Shown: positions 43,457 through 52,703, numbered from the stretch's first letter. The stretch is DNA of 63,436 nucleotides from Flemingiibacterium sp045634005 (GCA_045634005.1 JAZQZL010000041.1:1-63436), one strand, 5' to 3'. Made by a program: numbers and translations. The notes: generated from the sequence alone by a model not told the origin.

Positions 43457-44623
43457 TTATAAAAGCGGCTTTGCCGCACGGTCGAGTATGCCGTGCATGT
43501 GCGCTATCGCAACGCCGTAGTTGGTTATCGGAACGCCTGCCGCCTTCGCCATAGCGTAGCGGTAGCGAAGCTCGCGCGCATTGAGCGTACAGCCTCCGCA
43601 GTGGATGACCATTTTGTAATCCGAAAGATCGCGCGGAAATTCAGTGCCCGACGTAAAGACGTATTCGACCTCTGCGCCCGTATGCTTTTTGATCCACATC
43701 GGAAGCTTTACCGTGCCGATGTCCTCGCATTGGCGGTGATGCGTGCATCCCTCTGAAATGAGTATTTTATCACCCGTTTTAACCGTATCAAGTGCCTTTG
43801 CTCCGCTTACAGCGTCGGCGAAATTGCCCTTGTAGCGCGCCATAAGCATCGAGAATGACGTGAGCGGTATTCCCTCGGGAACAATGCCCGACACAAGCCC
43901 GAACACCTGCGAGTCGGTAACGACCATCTTCGGCGTAAGCTTGTCAAGTGCCGACTCAAGCTCGCTCTCGCGGCACACAAGCGGCATCGCGCCTGCCTCC
44001 AGAAGATCGCGTATGACCTGCTGTTGCGGCAGAATAAGCCTTCCCTTCGGTGCGGAAGCATCGATAGGTGTTACGAGTATCACCGCATCACCTCTCGCTA
44101 CGAGGTCGCCAATAAGGCGCGCCTCATCCTCTTTGGCGGCAAACGATGCAAGCTTTTCTTTTAAAGTGTCGATTCCCTGTCCCGTAGCGGCGCTGACGCA
44201 TATTCCGTCCGCTGACTCGGGCATTTTTATGTCGCACTTGTTGTAGACAACAACGTGCGGCACTGCACGCGCTCGAACGTCCTCGATAAGCGAATCCTCA
44301 ACGGGAGTCTTGCCGCGCGAGGCATCGATAACGATTACCGCGATGTCCGTCTTTGCAAGCACCGCACGCGTTTTTTCAACGCGCAGCTCGCCAAGCTCGC
44401 CGACGTCATCAAGTCCGGGAGTGTCCGTTATCATAACGGGTCCGAGCGGCAGAAGCTCCATTGCCTTCGAAACAGGGTCTGTAGTTGTTCCGGCAACGTC
44501 CGATACGATTGCGAGCGACTGACCGGTAAGCGCGTTTATAAGTGCAGATTTACCCGCGTTACGCCGCCCGAATATACCGATGTGTACGCGCTCGCCCGAC
44601 GGTGTTTGGTTAAGTTCTGACAT
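43457..44623 (-). CDS. hydF: [FeFe]-hydrogenase maturation GTPase HydF
   Basis: Scaffold on which the 2Fe subcluster is built and delivered to the hydrogenase. 388 residues: N-terminal Era/TrmE-like GTPase domain (G1 GRRNAGKSA, G3 DTPG, G4 NKCD), a dimerisation domain, and the C-terminal Fe-S domain whose ligands appear in ISEGCTHHR and IHCGGC. Last gene of the maturation operon. The hydrogenase structural gene itself is not in the window. Confidence 0.95.
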   Translation of the reverse strand: MSELNQTPSGERVHIGIFGRRNAGKSALINALTGQSLAIVSDVAGTTTDPVSKAMELLPLGPVMITDTPGLDDVGELGELRVEKTRAVLAKTDIAVIVIDASRGKTPVEDSLIEDVRARAVPHVVVYNKCDIKMPESADGICVSAATGQGIDTLKEKLASFAAKEDEARLIGDLVARGDAVILVTPIDASAPKGRLILPQQQVIRDLLEAGAMPLVCRESELESALDKLTPKMVVTDSQVFGLVSGIVPEGIPLTSFSMLMARYKGNFADAVSGAKALDTVKTGDKILISEGCTHHRQCEDIGTVKLPMWIKKHTGAEVEYVFTSGTEFPRDLSDYKMVIHCGGCTLNARELRYRYAMAKAAGVPITNYGVAIAHMHGILDRAAKPLL

Positions 44624-44632
44624 ATTTACTCC

Positions 44633-46051
44633 TTAAAATCTGAAGTCGCGCTGACCGTTACGGATATCCTTGAGATGCTGGATAACGAGCTTTCTGACCT
44701 TTTCGTTCGGGATATTTGCAAGCTCACGTATAATAAGGTCCGTGCCGACAACCTTTGTGTCGAGCGAAGCGTAGTCCGCAAGATATTCCTTGAGAGTAAG
44801 AAGCGCGTTCGGGTGGCAGCAGTTCTGTATCTGCTTCGACTTGCAGAGATCCATAAATCTGTCGCCTGTTCTGCCCTCGCGGTAGCAAGCGGTGCAGAAG
44901 CTCGGAATGTAGCCAAGCTTGATAAGCCAGTTTACCACCTCGTCAAGCGTACGGTTGTCCGACACGTCGAACTGCTCGGTGTTCTCCTCCTCGGGCATAG
45001 GCTCTGCGTAGCCGCCGACGCTCGTACGCGATGCGCCCGAAATCTGCGAAACGCCAAGCTTTAATACGCGCTCTCGAACCTCCTTGGATTCGCGTGTGGA
45101 GATGATCATACCCGTGTAAGGAACGGAGATGCGGATAAGCGCGCAGATCTTCGCGAAAATATCGTCGGAGATGGAATTGTCGAAAGCAGAGGGGTCGATG
45201 TCCTGCGCCTTCTTGATACGCGGCACAGAGATGGTGTGCGGTCCGACACCGTGCACAGCCTCAAGATGCTCGGCGTGCATAAGAAGTCCCGCGAACTCGT
45301 AGCGGTAAAGCTCAAGTCCGAAGAGTACGCCAAGTCCAACGTCGTCGATGCCGCCCTCCATAGCGCGGTCCATCGCCTCGGTGTGATAGCAGTAGTCGTG
45401 CTTGGGTCCCGTGGGATGGAGCTTTTCGTAGCTTTCCTTGTGGTAGGTTTCCTGGAAAAGGATGTACGTGCCGATGCCTGCTTCAGCGAGCTTCTTGTAG
45501 TTCTCGACTGTCGTTGCGGCGATGTTTACGTTAACGCGGCGGATCGCGCCGTTCTTGTGCTTGATCGAGTAAATGGTCTTGATCGACTCGAGAATGTACT
45601 CAAGCGGATTGTTTACGGGATCCTCGCCTGCCTCGATTGCAAGGCGCTTGTGTCCCATATCCTGAAGGGCGATTACCTCCTTCTCGATCTCCTCCTGAGT
45701 GAGCTTTTTTCTCGTGATGCACTTATTCTTGAGGTGGTACGGGCAGTAAACACAGCCGTTTACGCAGTAGTTGGACAGATAAAGCGGCGCGAACATTACG
45801 ATACGGTTGCCGTAGAAATCCTTCTTGATCTGCTCGGCGAGTGCGTACATTTCATTGATCTTGCCCTCGTCCTCACACGCGAGAAGCACAGACGCCTCAC
45901 GGTGATTAAGTCCCTTGAGCTCACGAGCCTTGTTTAAAATTTCGTCGATAAGCGCCATATCGTTCTTATGCTCGTCGGCATAAGCAAGGGTGGCCTTTAT
46001 TTCTTCATCAGATATAAATTCTTCGGCCTTAAGTGATTTGATGTCGTACAT
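44633..46051 (-). CDS. hydG: [FeFe]-hydrogenase maturation radical SAM enzyme HydG
   Basis: Cleaves tyrosine to provide the CO and CN ligands of the H-cluster. 472 residues with the radical-SAM cluster motif CVNGCVYC (C-x3-C-x2-C, residues near 95) and the C-terminal auxiliary cluster ligands in FCTACYREGRTGDRFMDLC and QNCC. Its distance to hydF is about 9 bp and to hydE about 11 bp. Confidence 0.96.
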   Translation of the reverse strand: MYDIKSLKAEEFISDEEIKATLAYADEHKNDMALIDEILNKARELKGLNHREASVLLACEDEGKINEMYALAEQIKKDFYGNRIVMFAPLYLSNYCVNGCVYCPYHLKNKCITRKKLTQEEIEKEVIALQDMGHKRLAIEAGEDPVNNPLEYILESIKTIYSIKHKNGAIRRVNVNIAATTVENYKKLAEAGIGTYILFQETYHKESYEKLHPTGPKHDYCYHTEAMDRAMEGGIDDVGLGVLFGLELYRYEFAGLLMHAEHLEAVHGVGPHTISVPRIKKAQDIDPSAFDNSISDDIFAKICALIRISVPYTGMIISTRESKEVRERVLKLGVSQISGASRTSVGGYAEPMPEEENTEQFDVSDNRTLDEVVNWLIKLGYIPSFCTACYREGRTGDRFMDLCKSKQIQNCCHPNALLTLKEYLADYASLDTKVVGTDLIIRELANIPNEKVRKLVIQHLKDIRNGQRDFRF

Positions 46052-46062
46052 AATAATCTCCT

Positions 46063-47121
46063 TTATATATTCATTGAGTCACCGCGTGAAAAATCAAGCA
46101 CGCAGTCTATTTTCTTAAATCTTTCACCAAGCTCTTTTATATGCTCTGCGGTTTCTTCCCCCGAGCAAAGCTTGTCGTTGTAGAGTAAATATTTCTTTCT
46201 CACACTGACGGGTGAGAGGTTAGGCATGACCACGTTTGCGCCTGCAAGCACTCCTCTCTCACGCCCGTCGGGCGCGATAGTACCGAGTGCCGTCGTCGCA
46301 GGCAAGAGCACCTTCGGGAGTAAAAGCCGCGTGAGCGCAAGCATAAAGAGCGTCAGCTCAAGCGAGCCCGGTGCAAACTCGCCAAACGGCGTATCGCGGT
46401 GCGGTATAAACGGTCCTATACCGACCATCTGCGGCTTAAGCTTACAGAGGAATAAGAGATCGTTTGCAAGATTTTCGCTCGTCTGATACGGCGAGCCGAC
46501 CATAAACCCCGCGCCGACCTGATAGCCAAGCGATTTTAAATCGTGTAGGCAATTCTTTCGCTTCTCAAGCGTGAGCTCACTTAGGTGCAGCCGCGCATAA
46601 TGCACGTCTGTTGCGCTTTCGTGACGAAGTAGGTATCGGTCAGCCCCAGCCTCTCGAAGCGCCTTATAGGACTCGTACGAGCGCTCTCCGACCGACAGCG
46701 TCACCGCACACTCGGGATGCGCCGTCTTGATTTTACGAACGATACCGCAAAGTCGCTCATCTGTGAAGTATGCATCCTCACCGCCCTGCAAAACGAAGGT
46801 ACGAAATCCGAGCGATGCACCGTAGTCGCAGCACTCTAAAATTTCCTCCTCGGAGAGGCGGTAACGCTCTGCGCATCTGTTTGAGCGGCGCAGACCGCAG
46901 TAAAGGCAATCGTTTTTGCAGTATGAGGTAAACTCGATAAGTCCGCGAAGGAATATCCGTCTGCCGTAATGCTTGTCGCGAAGCGCCTCGGCGTGAGAGC
47001 GAGCGTCCTCGTAAAGCTTTGCCGCATTATCGCCGCCAAGCTTAAACTCGTCGATCAGCGCCGTGAGCGCCTCTCTATTCGGTATCTCGCCGCCGATTAT
47101 CTTTGAGAGTGTATCATTCAC
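46063..47121 (-). CDS. hydE: [FeFe]-hydrogenase maturation radical SAM enzyme HydE
   Basis: Builds the azadithiolate-bearing diiron precursor of the H-cluster. 352 residues, near HydE norm, with radical-SAM motif CKNDCLYC (C-x3-C-x2-C) about residue 60, then GEDAYFTD and HESATDVHYARLH, typical HydE segments. The start is uncertain: GTG 47121 lies inside the end of the TM1266 gene (8-bp overlap); another GTG is at 47130. No in-frame ATG fits. Confidence 0.93.
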   Translation of the reverse strand: MNDTLSKIIGGEIPNREALTALIDEFKLGGDNAAKLYEDARSHAEALRDKHYGRRIFLRGLIEFTSYCKNDCLYCGLRRSNRCAERYRLSEEEILECCDYGASLGFRTFVLQGGEDAYFTDERLCGIVRKIKTAHPECAVTLSVGERSYESYKALREAGADRYLLRHESATDVHYARLHLSELTLEKRKNCLHDLKSLGYQVGAGFMVGSPYQTSENLANDLLFLCKLKPQMVGIGPFIPHRDTPFGEFAPGSLELTLFMLALTRLLLPKVLLPATTALGTIAPDGRERGVLAGANVVMPNLSPVSVRKKYLLYNDKLCSGEETAEHIKELGERFKKIDCVLDFSRGDSMNI

Positions 47122-47374
47122 TCGCGTCACCGACCTTTGAATATATCGTCTTGGACGTAACGCCGGGTATTGCGCCGAGCTTTCCCGACAGCGCGGAGAT
47201 GACGTCCTGCGGCGCATCCATAACCACGCTTATAACGGAAATGCCGCGCTGTTTGTGCGGAACTCCCATTCTGCCGATTATATAGTCGCCGTAAATACTG
47301 AGCAGCTCGTTAAGGCGCGGCGTGGCGGATTTGTCCTCGACCACGATGCCGACGAGTGCAACACGTTTGTTCAT
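47114..47374 (-). CDS. TM1266-type small protein (iron-only hydrogenase system regulator)
   Basis: 86 residues of ACT/NikR-C-like fold (MNKRVALVGIVVEDK, VISVVMDAPQDVISALSGKLGAI). The family is found almost only beside hydE/hydG/hydF in anaerobes and is annotated as a putative regulator, with no proven ligand or DNA site. ATG 47374 follows GGAGG. First gene of the operon, just after the AUACC leader. Confidence 0.85.
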   Translation of the reverse strand: MNKRVALVGIVVEDKSATPRLNELLSIYGDYIIGRMGVPHKQRGISVISVVMDAPQDVISALSGKLGAIPGVTSKTIYSKVGDASE

Positions 47375-47399
47375 ACTAACCTCCAACTTTACGGGACAC

Positions 47400-47439
47400 A
47401 AAAAGCGCCCCGACAGCTTCTGTCGGAGCGCATAGATAT
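47400..47439. repeat. 40-bp repeat, copy 1 (terminator in hyd leader)
   Basis: Matches the 40-bp copy at 49178-49217 in 38 positions. Contains the terminator hairpin; on the minus strand it reads ATATCTATGCGCTCC at its start. Confidence 0.85.
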
Positions 47440-47555
47440 AGCTATGGTATATCGTTACTCTTTAGCGTCGGTATGCCCTTCGCGGCAGAAGCGGTATGTA
47501 ATGTCGCCTCGAGGTCGGTATATCCTCCCTCTCGGCAAATATTGTTAATTATCTG
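47400..47555 (-). promoter_or_regulatory. Structured leader (candidate attenuator or small RNA) with four spaced AUACC motifs
   Basis: From the predicted start (~47555) the minus-strand transcript carries AUACC at 47521-47517, 47497-47493, 47474-47470 and 47450-47446, that is at spacings of 24, 23 and 24 nt. The first lies in the loop of a GAGG/CCUC hairpin closed by GCC/GGC. It ends in a strong terminator hairpin (GCGCTCCGACAG / CTGTCGGGGCGC followed by TTTTT) between 47432 and 47400, about 25 nt before the TM1266 start. It matches no riboswitch class I know. Confidence 0.6.
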
Positions 47556-47560
47556 ACAAT

Positions 47561-47589
47561 ATTATATCATACAATCACAGAAATTGCAA
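47561..47589 (-). promoter_or_regulatory. Promoter of the hyd maturation operon
   Basis: On the minus strand TTGCAA (47589-47584), a 17-bp spacer, TATAAT (47566-47561). Confidence 0.65.
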
Positions 47590-47607
47590 TAGTTTTTTGA
47601 AATTTCA

Positions 47608-48996
47608 TCAAAGTTTAATTTCTCTTTTTTTACGCTTGTAAAGTATACAAAATATAACGGCATTTATCAGAAGCGTAATCACCCAGGAAACCGGGAAAGA
47701 AACAAGAAGCAGTTCATACGAATGCACGGCTGCGAATACAGTTATTACCCACAAAATGCGTGTACCGCACATACCCACACCTGCAGTTACCATACTGAGA
47801 ATTGAGTATCCGAGAGAGCGAATGGACGCGCTCATTATTTCCATATATCCACAGATTGTATAGAAGCATCCCACAATCAGCAGACGGGCATATCCGGCTT
47901 CAACCGCTTGCTCTATAGCTTGTATAGACGTAGCCGCATCCTCCGACAGAAAAGCGGAGATGAGTGTTCTGCCAAACAGAAGTGTTATCATAACCGATAT
48001 AAGACCGATTATAGTTGAACAGAGAAATGCGGATCCAATGATTTTTTTGACACGGTCGTATTTTTTTGCACCGATATTTCTGTTGAGAAACGGTCCTGTG
48101 GCAAGAAATGTGCTGTGCACTGCTGAGTAATAAAACTGCCCCACTGTGTTTGCCGCGGAATTTCCCGCAACCATTACTGTTGAGAACGTATTTATACTTG
48201 ACTGTACTGTTACATTTGCAGCCGAAACGAGCACACTTTGCATTCCGGAAGGAATACCAACGTGCATTATTTCAAAAAATTGTTTTTTGTGAAAGCGAAG
48301 CTTTTGAATCTCAAGACGGGTTACGTCCTCGTCACGAAGAAATATCGCCAGAACCACTATTGCAGAATAAAGCTGTGAGATAACAGTTGCAACTCCGACA
48401 CCGGCAGCTCCCATATCGAAGCATACTACAAATATAATATTCAGCACTATATTCATAATTCCGGATACGGTTATTATTCTGAGAGGGCGCTCTGAATCGC
48501 CCTTAGCGCGAAGCATGGCAGCACCAAAATTATAAATTATCGAAGGGATTTTGCCAACAAAGATAATCTGCATATATATCTTTGCGTGCGGCATTATCTC
48601 TGCATTTACGTTTGTGAAAGCCAAAAAATATTCAGCAAAAACAACGCCAATCAAAGAAATAACCGCACCAAAAGTGAGTGCCATTGCAAAAGCGGTATGC
48701 ACCACCTTTTTAATTTCTTCCTTATCGTTTGCTCCAAGTGACCATCCAAGCACAAGCGCCACGCCGCCTGCGCCGCCAAAGAAGAGATTATGTATCAGAT
48801 TTGTAATAGCGCCGGTGGCTCCGACACCGGCAAGCGCAGCTTCTCCTGCAAACCGACCGACAACGGCACTATCTGCAGCGTGGTAAAATTTTTGAATCAT
48901 CGCTGTAAGCATAATCGGCAGTAAAAAACGAATCATGTTTGGCAAAATTCGCCCTTCGGTCATATCAATACTGCTTTTGGCTTTTGTCACTGTCAT
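47608..48996 (-). CDS. MATE-family efflux transporter
   Basis: 462 residues, about 12 membrane helices in two halves, as in NorM/DinF-type multidrug and toxin extrusion proteins. The N-terminal pattern (DMTEGRILPNMIRFLLPIM...YHAADSAVVGRFAG) is the family signature, which exchanges substrates for Na+ or H+. ATG 48996 is chosen over TTG 48999. AGGAGT precedes it. A+T content is a little higher than in neighbouring genes. Substrate unknown. Confidence 0.9.
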   Translation of the reverse strand: MTVTKAKSSIDMTEGRILPNMIRFLLPIMLTAMIQKFYHAADSAVVGRFAGEAALAGVGATGAITNLIHNLFFGGAGGVALVLGWSLGANDKEEIKKVVHTAFAMALTFGAVISLIGVVFAEYFLAFTNVNAEIMPHAKIYMQIIFVGKIPSIIYNFGAAMLRAKGDSERPLRIITVSGIMNIVLNIIFVVCFDMGAAGVGVATVISQLYSAIVVLAIFLRDEDVTRLEIQKLRFHKKQFFEIMHVGIPSGMQSVLVSAANVTVQSSINTFSTVMVAGNSAANTVGQFYYSAVHSTFLATGPFLNRNIGAKKYDRVKKIIGSAFLCSTIIGLISVMITLLFGRTLISAFLSEDAATSIQAIEQAVEAGYARLLIVGCFYTICGYMEIMSASIRSLGYSILSMVTAGVGMCGTRILWVITVFAAVHSYELLLVSFPVSWVITLLINAVIFCILYKRKKREIKL

Positions 48997-49177
48997 CAAC
49001 TCCTCTTGTACCTAATATTATACCACCATATAAAAATATGTAAATAGAAAATTTGAATTTATATGGATTTTTTGCAACACAATTTAAAAGAAATCGTTGC
49101 TATCTTTGCTGTGCCAAAATGGATATAAAATTTTCGGTATATAAACAGAAAAATATTGTTACAGCACCTCAAGGCAG

Positions 49178-49217
49178 AAAAAGCGCCCCGCCAGCTTTTG
49201 TCGGAGCGCATAGATAT
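49178..49217. repeat. 40-bp repeat, copy 2 (terminator after the MATE pseudogene)
   Basis: Near-identical to 47400-47439. In this place it lies 29 bp after the pseudogene stop on the minus strand and functions as its terminator (GCGCTCCGACA ... GGGGCGCTTTTT). The adjacent GCAATAGTTTTTTGAAA is also shared with 47586-47602. Confidence 0.8.
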
Positions 49218-49245
49218 TAAAATGCAATAGTTTTTTGAAAAACGA

Positions 49246-49990
49246 TCAAATTTCCTCGTTTGATAAATCCTTCTTCATAAGCCTCTTAAACTCGATAACA
49301 AATACGACTGTTGATGCGACCGTAGTGGCAAGCCACGACATCGGATAGGACAGGAAGAGATTCGGAAGCGTGCCAACCTTATCAAACACGGTGTATACCC
49401 ACAAAATTCGAAGTCCGCACACGCCTGCTATCGAAACGACAGTAGGGCTGACGTTATATCCGATAGCACGTGCCGCACCTGTGAATATCTCTGTAAATCC
49501 GCACAACCCGTAGAACGCACCTACCCAAATAACCTTTTGGAAGCCGCATTCGATTGCCGCAGCGTCCGTCGGCGTGTATGCCCAAACGAGTTGGCGTCCG
49601 AACAGCACCGCCACAACAGCTTCAACTGCCCAGATGATGAACGTGATCTGAACAGAGTGAAGCATAATCTTTTTAACTCTGTCAAGCTTTCCTGCACCAA
49701 CGTTCTGGCTTATGAACGCCGTTGATGCGGCGGCTATGGCGTTAAGTGCAGTATAGAAGAAGTTTGAAACGCTGCCGCCCGAGGTATTGCCTGCGATAGC
49801 GGCATCGCCAAGACCGTTTACGCTCGATTGTACGCATAGCCTCGGTTCCGCCGAATATGCCGAGCACTGCTACGTCCGCCGCGTTGTAGAGCGTTGAAAC
49901 TATACCGATAGCGATCGCAGGGAGCGAAAAGCGTATCAGGTCACGAAAAATCGGTCCCTCGAGCATATCAATGTTTTTGCTTTTAGACAT
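49246..49990 (-). pseudogene. MATE transporter pseudogene with large internal deletion
   Basis: Starts intact at ATG 49990 (MSKSKNIDMLEGPIFRDLIR, then YNAADVAVLGIFGGTEAM) and after about 50 residues jumps, in another frame, to the family's mid-protein VQSSVNGLGDAAIAGNTSGG, running on to a normal C terminus ending at 49246. Compared with the neighbouring intact MATE about 200 central residues are missing, with a frame change at the junction near 49830. The remaining frames are 82 and about 180 codons. Non-functional. Confidence 0.88.
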
Positions 49991-50002
49991 TTCCTATCAT
50001 CC

Positions 50003-51394
50003 TTACGCGAGAAGCGCATCTGACGATTTAACAAGCTTTCGCCTTGCCATAAGAAGCATCACACCGCTCAAAACGAGCGAGCACGCCCACGAGATGGGAA
50101 AGCACATATAAATGCTCTCAAACGTCCCAAGATATCTGAACGCCGTATATATCCATATAATTCTGACCACGCAAACGCCGATAAGCGAGCTTAAAAGGCT
50201 TCGCATAGGATACCCCATTGAACGGAGCGTGGTCGCAAAAATTTCAGAGATCATATTGACACCGTAGAAGCCAACCACCCAAATAAGCCTTACAAAGCCG
50301 TGCGAGATTATCTCGGCTTGCTCTATGGCAGAGGCGTCGGTCGATGCGTACAATCCAAGCATCGGCTTACCAAGCAAAAAAACGGCTAAAACATCAACTA
50401 TCCACAAAGCGCCCGTTGAAAGAAGACAGTAAAGAACAGTCTTACTCACACGCTTATAATTCTTTGCGCCGTAATTCTGGCTCGTGAACACAGCGCAGGC
50501 GGTTAAAAACATACTGATCACCGCATAGAATAGGTTGCCAACGCTCGAAGCCGCGGTGTCGCCTGCGATATATGCGCCGCCAAAGCTGTTGATACTGCTC
50601 TGAACGATTACGTTGGGCAGCTGAAAGGAAATGTTTTGAAGTCCCGAGGGGACACCGACCTTAATAATTTCAAAGAGGCAATCCTTGTGCATTTTCAGCT
50701 TTTTCAGGAACAAGCGTGTCGGTTCTTCTGCGCGAAACAGGACGACAAGTATCCATACCGCACAGACTATCAGCGAAATAAGCGTTGCAAGAGCAACACC
50801 TGCCGCCTCCATACCAAACGCAATAACAAATATAAGATTGAGAATTACGTTTACAGCGCCGGATACCATTATAATATACATCGGCGTTTTTGAGTCGCCC
50901 TTCGCACTTACTATTCCTGAACCGAAGTTATATATCATTGTCGGGAATCTGGAGAGGAAGGTTATCTGCAGATAGATCTTTGCCTGAATAAAAACGTTTC
51001 CGTCCTCGGGGACGTTCATTCCCAAAAGAAGCGAATCTGTAATAGCGAGACCTACAATGGTGATTATAGCTCCGCAAATAAGCGACAGAAGCATAGAGGT
51101 GTGCACGAGCTTTTCCGTACGCTTTTTGTCGCCCACACCAAGCGACTTGGCAACGACGACCTGTACTCCAACGGAGAGCCCTGTGAACAGAGCGGTTAAA
51201 AGTCCGACAATGGGACCGGAAGCTCCAACGCCGGCAAGCGCATCGGAGCTTCCGAATTTACCCACGACGATGACGTCTGCGGCGTGATAAAACACTCCGA
51301 GCAAATTAGAGAGCATAACCGGAACGGAAAATCTGATAATACTTTTAAACAGTGGGCCGTTCAGCATATCAACGTCCCTCTTTTTAGCTGCCAT
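50003..51394 (-). CDS. MATE-family efflux transporter
   Basis: 463 residues from ATG 51394 (MAAKKRDVDMLNG), with GGAGG 7 nt upstream; the 29 further codons upstream lie in the promoter. About 12 helices, the family N-terminal signature (FKSIIRFSVPVM, FYHAADVIVVGKFG) and the central NVIVQSSINSFGG repeat. Paralogue of 47608-48996 and parent type of the pseudogene just downstream. Substrate unknown. Confidence 0.92.
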   Translation of the reverse strand: MAAKKRDVDMLNGPLFKSIIRFSVPVMLSNLLGVFYHAADVIVVGKFGSSDALAGVGASGPIVGLLTALFTGLSVGVQVVVAKSLGVGDKKRTEKLVHTSMLLSLICGAIITIVGLAITDSLLLGMNVPEDGNVFIQAKIYLQITFLSRFPTMIYNFGSGIVSAKGDSKTPMYIIMVSGAVNVILNLIFVIAFGMEAAGVALATLISLIVCAVWILVVLFRAEEPTRLFLKKLKMHKDCLFEIIKVGVPSGLQNISFQLPNVIVQSSINSFGGAYIAGDTAASSVGNLFYAVISMFLTACAVFTSQNYGAKNYKRVSKTVLYCLLSTGALWIVDVLAVFLLGKPMLGLYASTDASAIEQAEIISHGFVRLIWVVGFYGVNMISEIFATTLRSMGYPMRSLLSSLIGVCVVRIIWIYTAFRYLGTFESIYMCFPISWACSLVLSGVMLLMARRKLVKSSDALLA

Positions 51395-51416
51395 AATATC
51401 GCCTCCATTCGCGCAC

Positions 51417-51445
51417 ATTATAGCACACAACACTATCAAAGTCAA
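51417..51445 (-). promoter_or_regulatory. sigma-A promoter of the MATE gene at 50003-51394
   Basis: On the minus strand TTGACT (51445-51440), 17-bp spacer ending TTGTGTGC, TATAAT (51422-51417). Confidence 0.82.
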
Positions 51446-51488
51446 TAGGAAATGCAAAAGTTTTTTAAGGGATTTTTTCATAAGAAAA

Positions 51489-51509
51489 AGCCACCCGAAA
51501 AGGGTGGCT
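51489..51509 (-). terminator. Terminator after the metallophosphoesterase gene
   Basis: AGCCACCC / GGGTGGCT around GAAAA; TTTTTC follows on the minus strand. Confidence 0.85.
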
Positions 51510-51532
51510 AAAGTTGCTTGATTTTACCTCGA

Positions 51533-52459
51533 TCAACCGAGCGTTATCCTCGCGCTCGACACGTACGGCGTGTACTTTCTGCCCATATTATCATACTCGT
51601 CCATTCCGAGTTCCTTGTGACCTACGCCGCAGAACATCGTCGTCGGCTCACAGCCCTCGATATCGATCGTGTTGCCCTCAAGAGTTACAACGTAGTAAAG
51701 AGGATCGTTCGGCGCGATGATCCACCCTGCAAGTTTCTTTTTCTCGTAAACCTCCTTCGGATACTTGTCGTGAGGCGGCATAGGAGGGCATCCCGCGCAG
51801 TCGAATGCAGGGGACGTAACGTCGAAATAAACGACGTTGTTGATTATCGTAACGTGGTCCTTGTGATGATGTCCGTTCATAACCATAATTACACTGTGCG
51901 GCTTCTTTTTGTTAGCATCGTCGATGATTTTTCTGACCACCTCACCGTTTTTAACACAGTCGTAGCGCTCGAAGCTTGCGTGCGAGCAAAGGATACACGG
52001 ATACGGCGAGGTTTCGATGGATTCTTTGATCCATTCGATCTCCTCGGGTGGCAGCGTTTCACGTCCCTCGACACCGTAATAGTTAGTGCCGTCGTAAGGA
52101 ACGAACTCACCCTTTTTGTCGTCGTACATAAAGTTAGTGTCCGCGATAATAAATCTGTATCCGCCCTTGTCAAGAATATAGTGATGATCGGGCATTCTGT
52201 ACGCTTTTACAACAACGTCGCGAGGATCCTCCTGAACGTCGTGATTACCAAGACAGTGATATGACGGAATATGGAAGTTGTTGTATTCCTCAACGAAGTC
52301 CATAACTGCAGAAGGGCCGTGACAAAAATCTCCGAGGTGGAGCATCATATCGCACTTTTTTTCCTCTGCGATACGCTGGAATTTATGAAGGCCCTCAATC
52401 TCGGGGTTTAAGTAGCCCTTCGGGCTGAAGTGAAAGTCAGCAAAAAGAAAAAATTTCAT
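51533..52459 (-). CDS. Calcineurin-like metallophosphoesterase
   Basis: 308 residues. All motifs of the dinuclear metallophosphoesterase core are present: DFHF near residue 8, LGDFCH, LGNHD, a His in CSHASFER, and MNGHHHKDH. No signal peptide, so cytoplasmic. Possible substrates include cyclic nucleotides or phosphodiesters; sequence alone does not decide. Single-gene unit with promoter TTGCAT-N17-TATTAT upstream. Confidence 0.87.
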   Translation of the reverse strand: MKFFLFADFHFSPKGYLNPEIEGLHKFQRIAEEKKCDMMLHLGDFCHGPSAVMDFVEEYNNFHIPSYHCLGNHDVQEDPRDVVVKAYRMPDHHYILDKGGYRFIIADTNFMYDDKKGEFVPYDGTNYYGVEGRETLPPEEIEWIKESIETSPYPCILCSHASFERYDCVKNGEVVRKIIDDANKKKPHSVIMVMNGHHHKDHVTIINNVVYFDVTSPAFDCAGCPPMPPHDKYPKEVYEKKKLAGWIIAPNDPLYYVVTLEGNTIDIEGCEPTTMFCGVGHKELGMDEYDNMGRKYTPYVSSARITLG

Positions 52460-52555
52460 TATAACATCCTCCGTTTGATGTAATTACAGTAGTATAATAG
52501 CACACAAAAAATGATAATGCAATATCCTTATCAAAATTTGAAATTTTTTCGTAAA

Positions 52556-52578
52556 AAAGCCACCCGAAGGGTGGCTTT
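52556..52578 (-). terminator. Terminator of the arginine operon
   Basis: AAAGCCACCC / GGGTGGCTTT around GAA, with T runs on the minus strand. Confidence 0.88.
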
Positions 52579-52582
52579 TACT

Positions 52583-52703
52583 GTTGTTATTTCTTCTGCA
52601 TAAGCTTAACCATTACGGCTGTTTTGTTAGAGCAACGCTTCGCGTGGCTCACCAAAAAGCCTATCGTTGTTATCTCTTCTGCATAAGCTTAACCATTACG
52701 GCT
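52583..52703. repeat. Tandem duplication of the argF 3' end
   Basis: A 38-bp segment is present twice, 52583-52620 and 52666-52703, 83 bp apart with one mismatch. The copy at 52666 begins just downstream of the argF stop and covers its last codons (AVMVKLMQKR-stop); the copy at 52583 encodes AVMVKLMQKK-stop. The 45 bp between them form a small hairpin (GAGC...GCTC). Confidence 0.85.
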
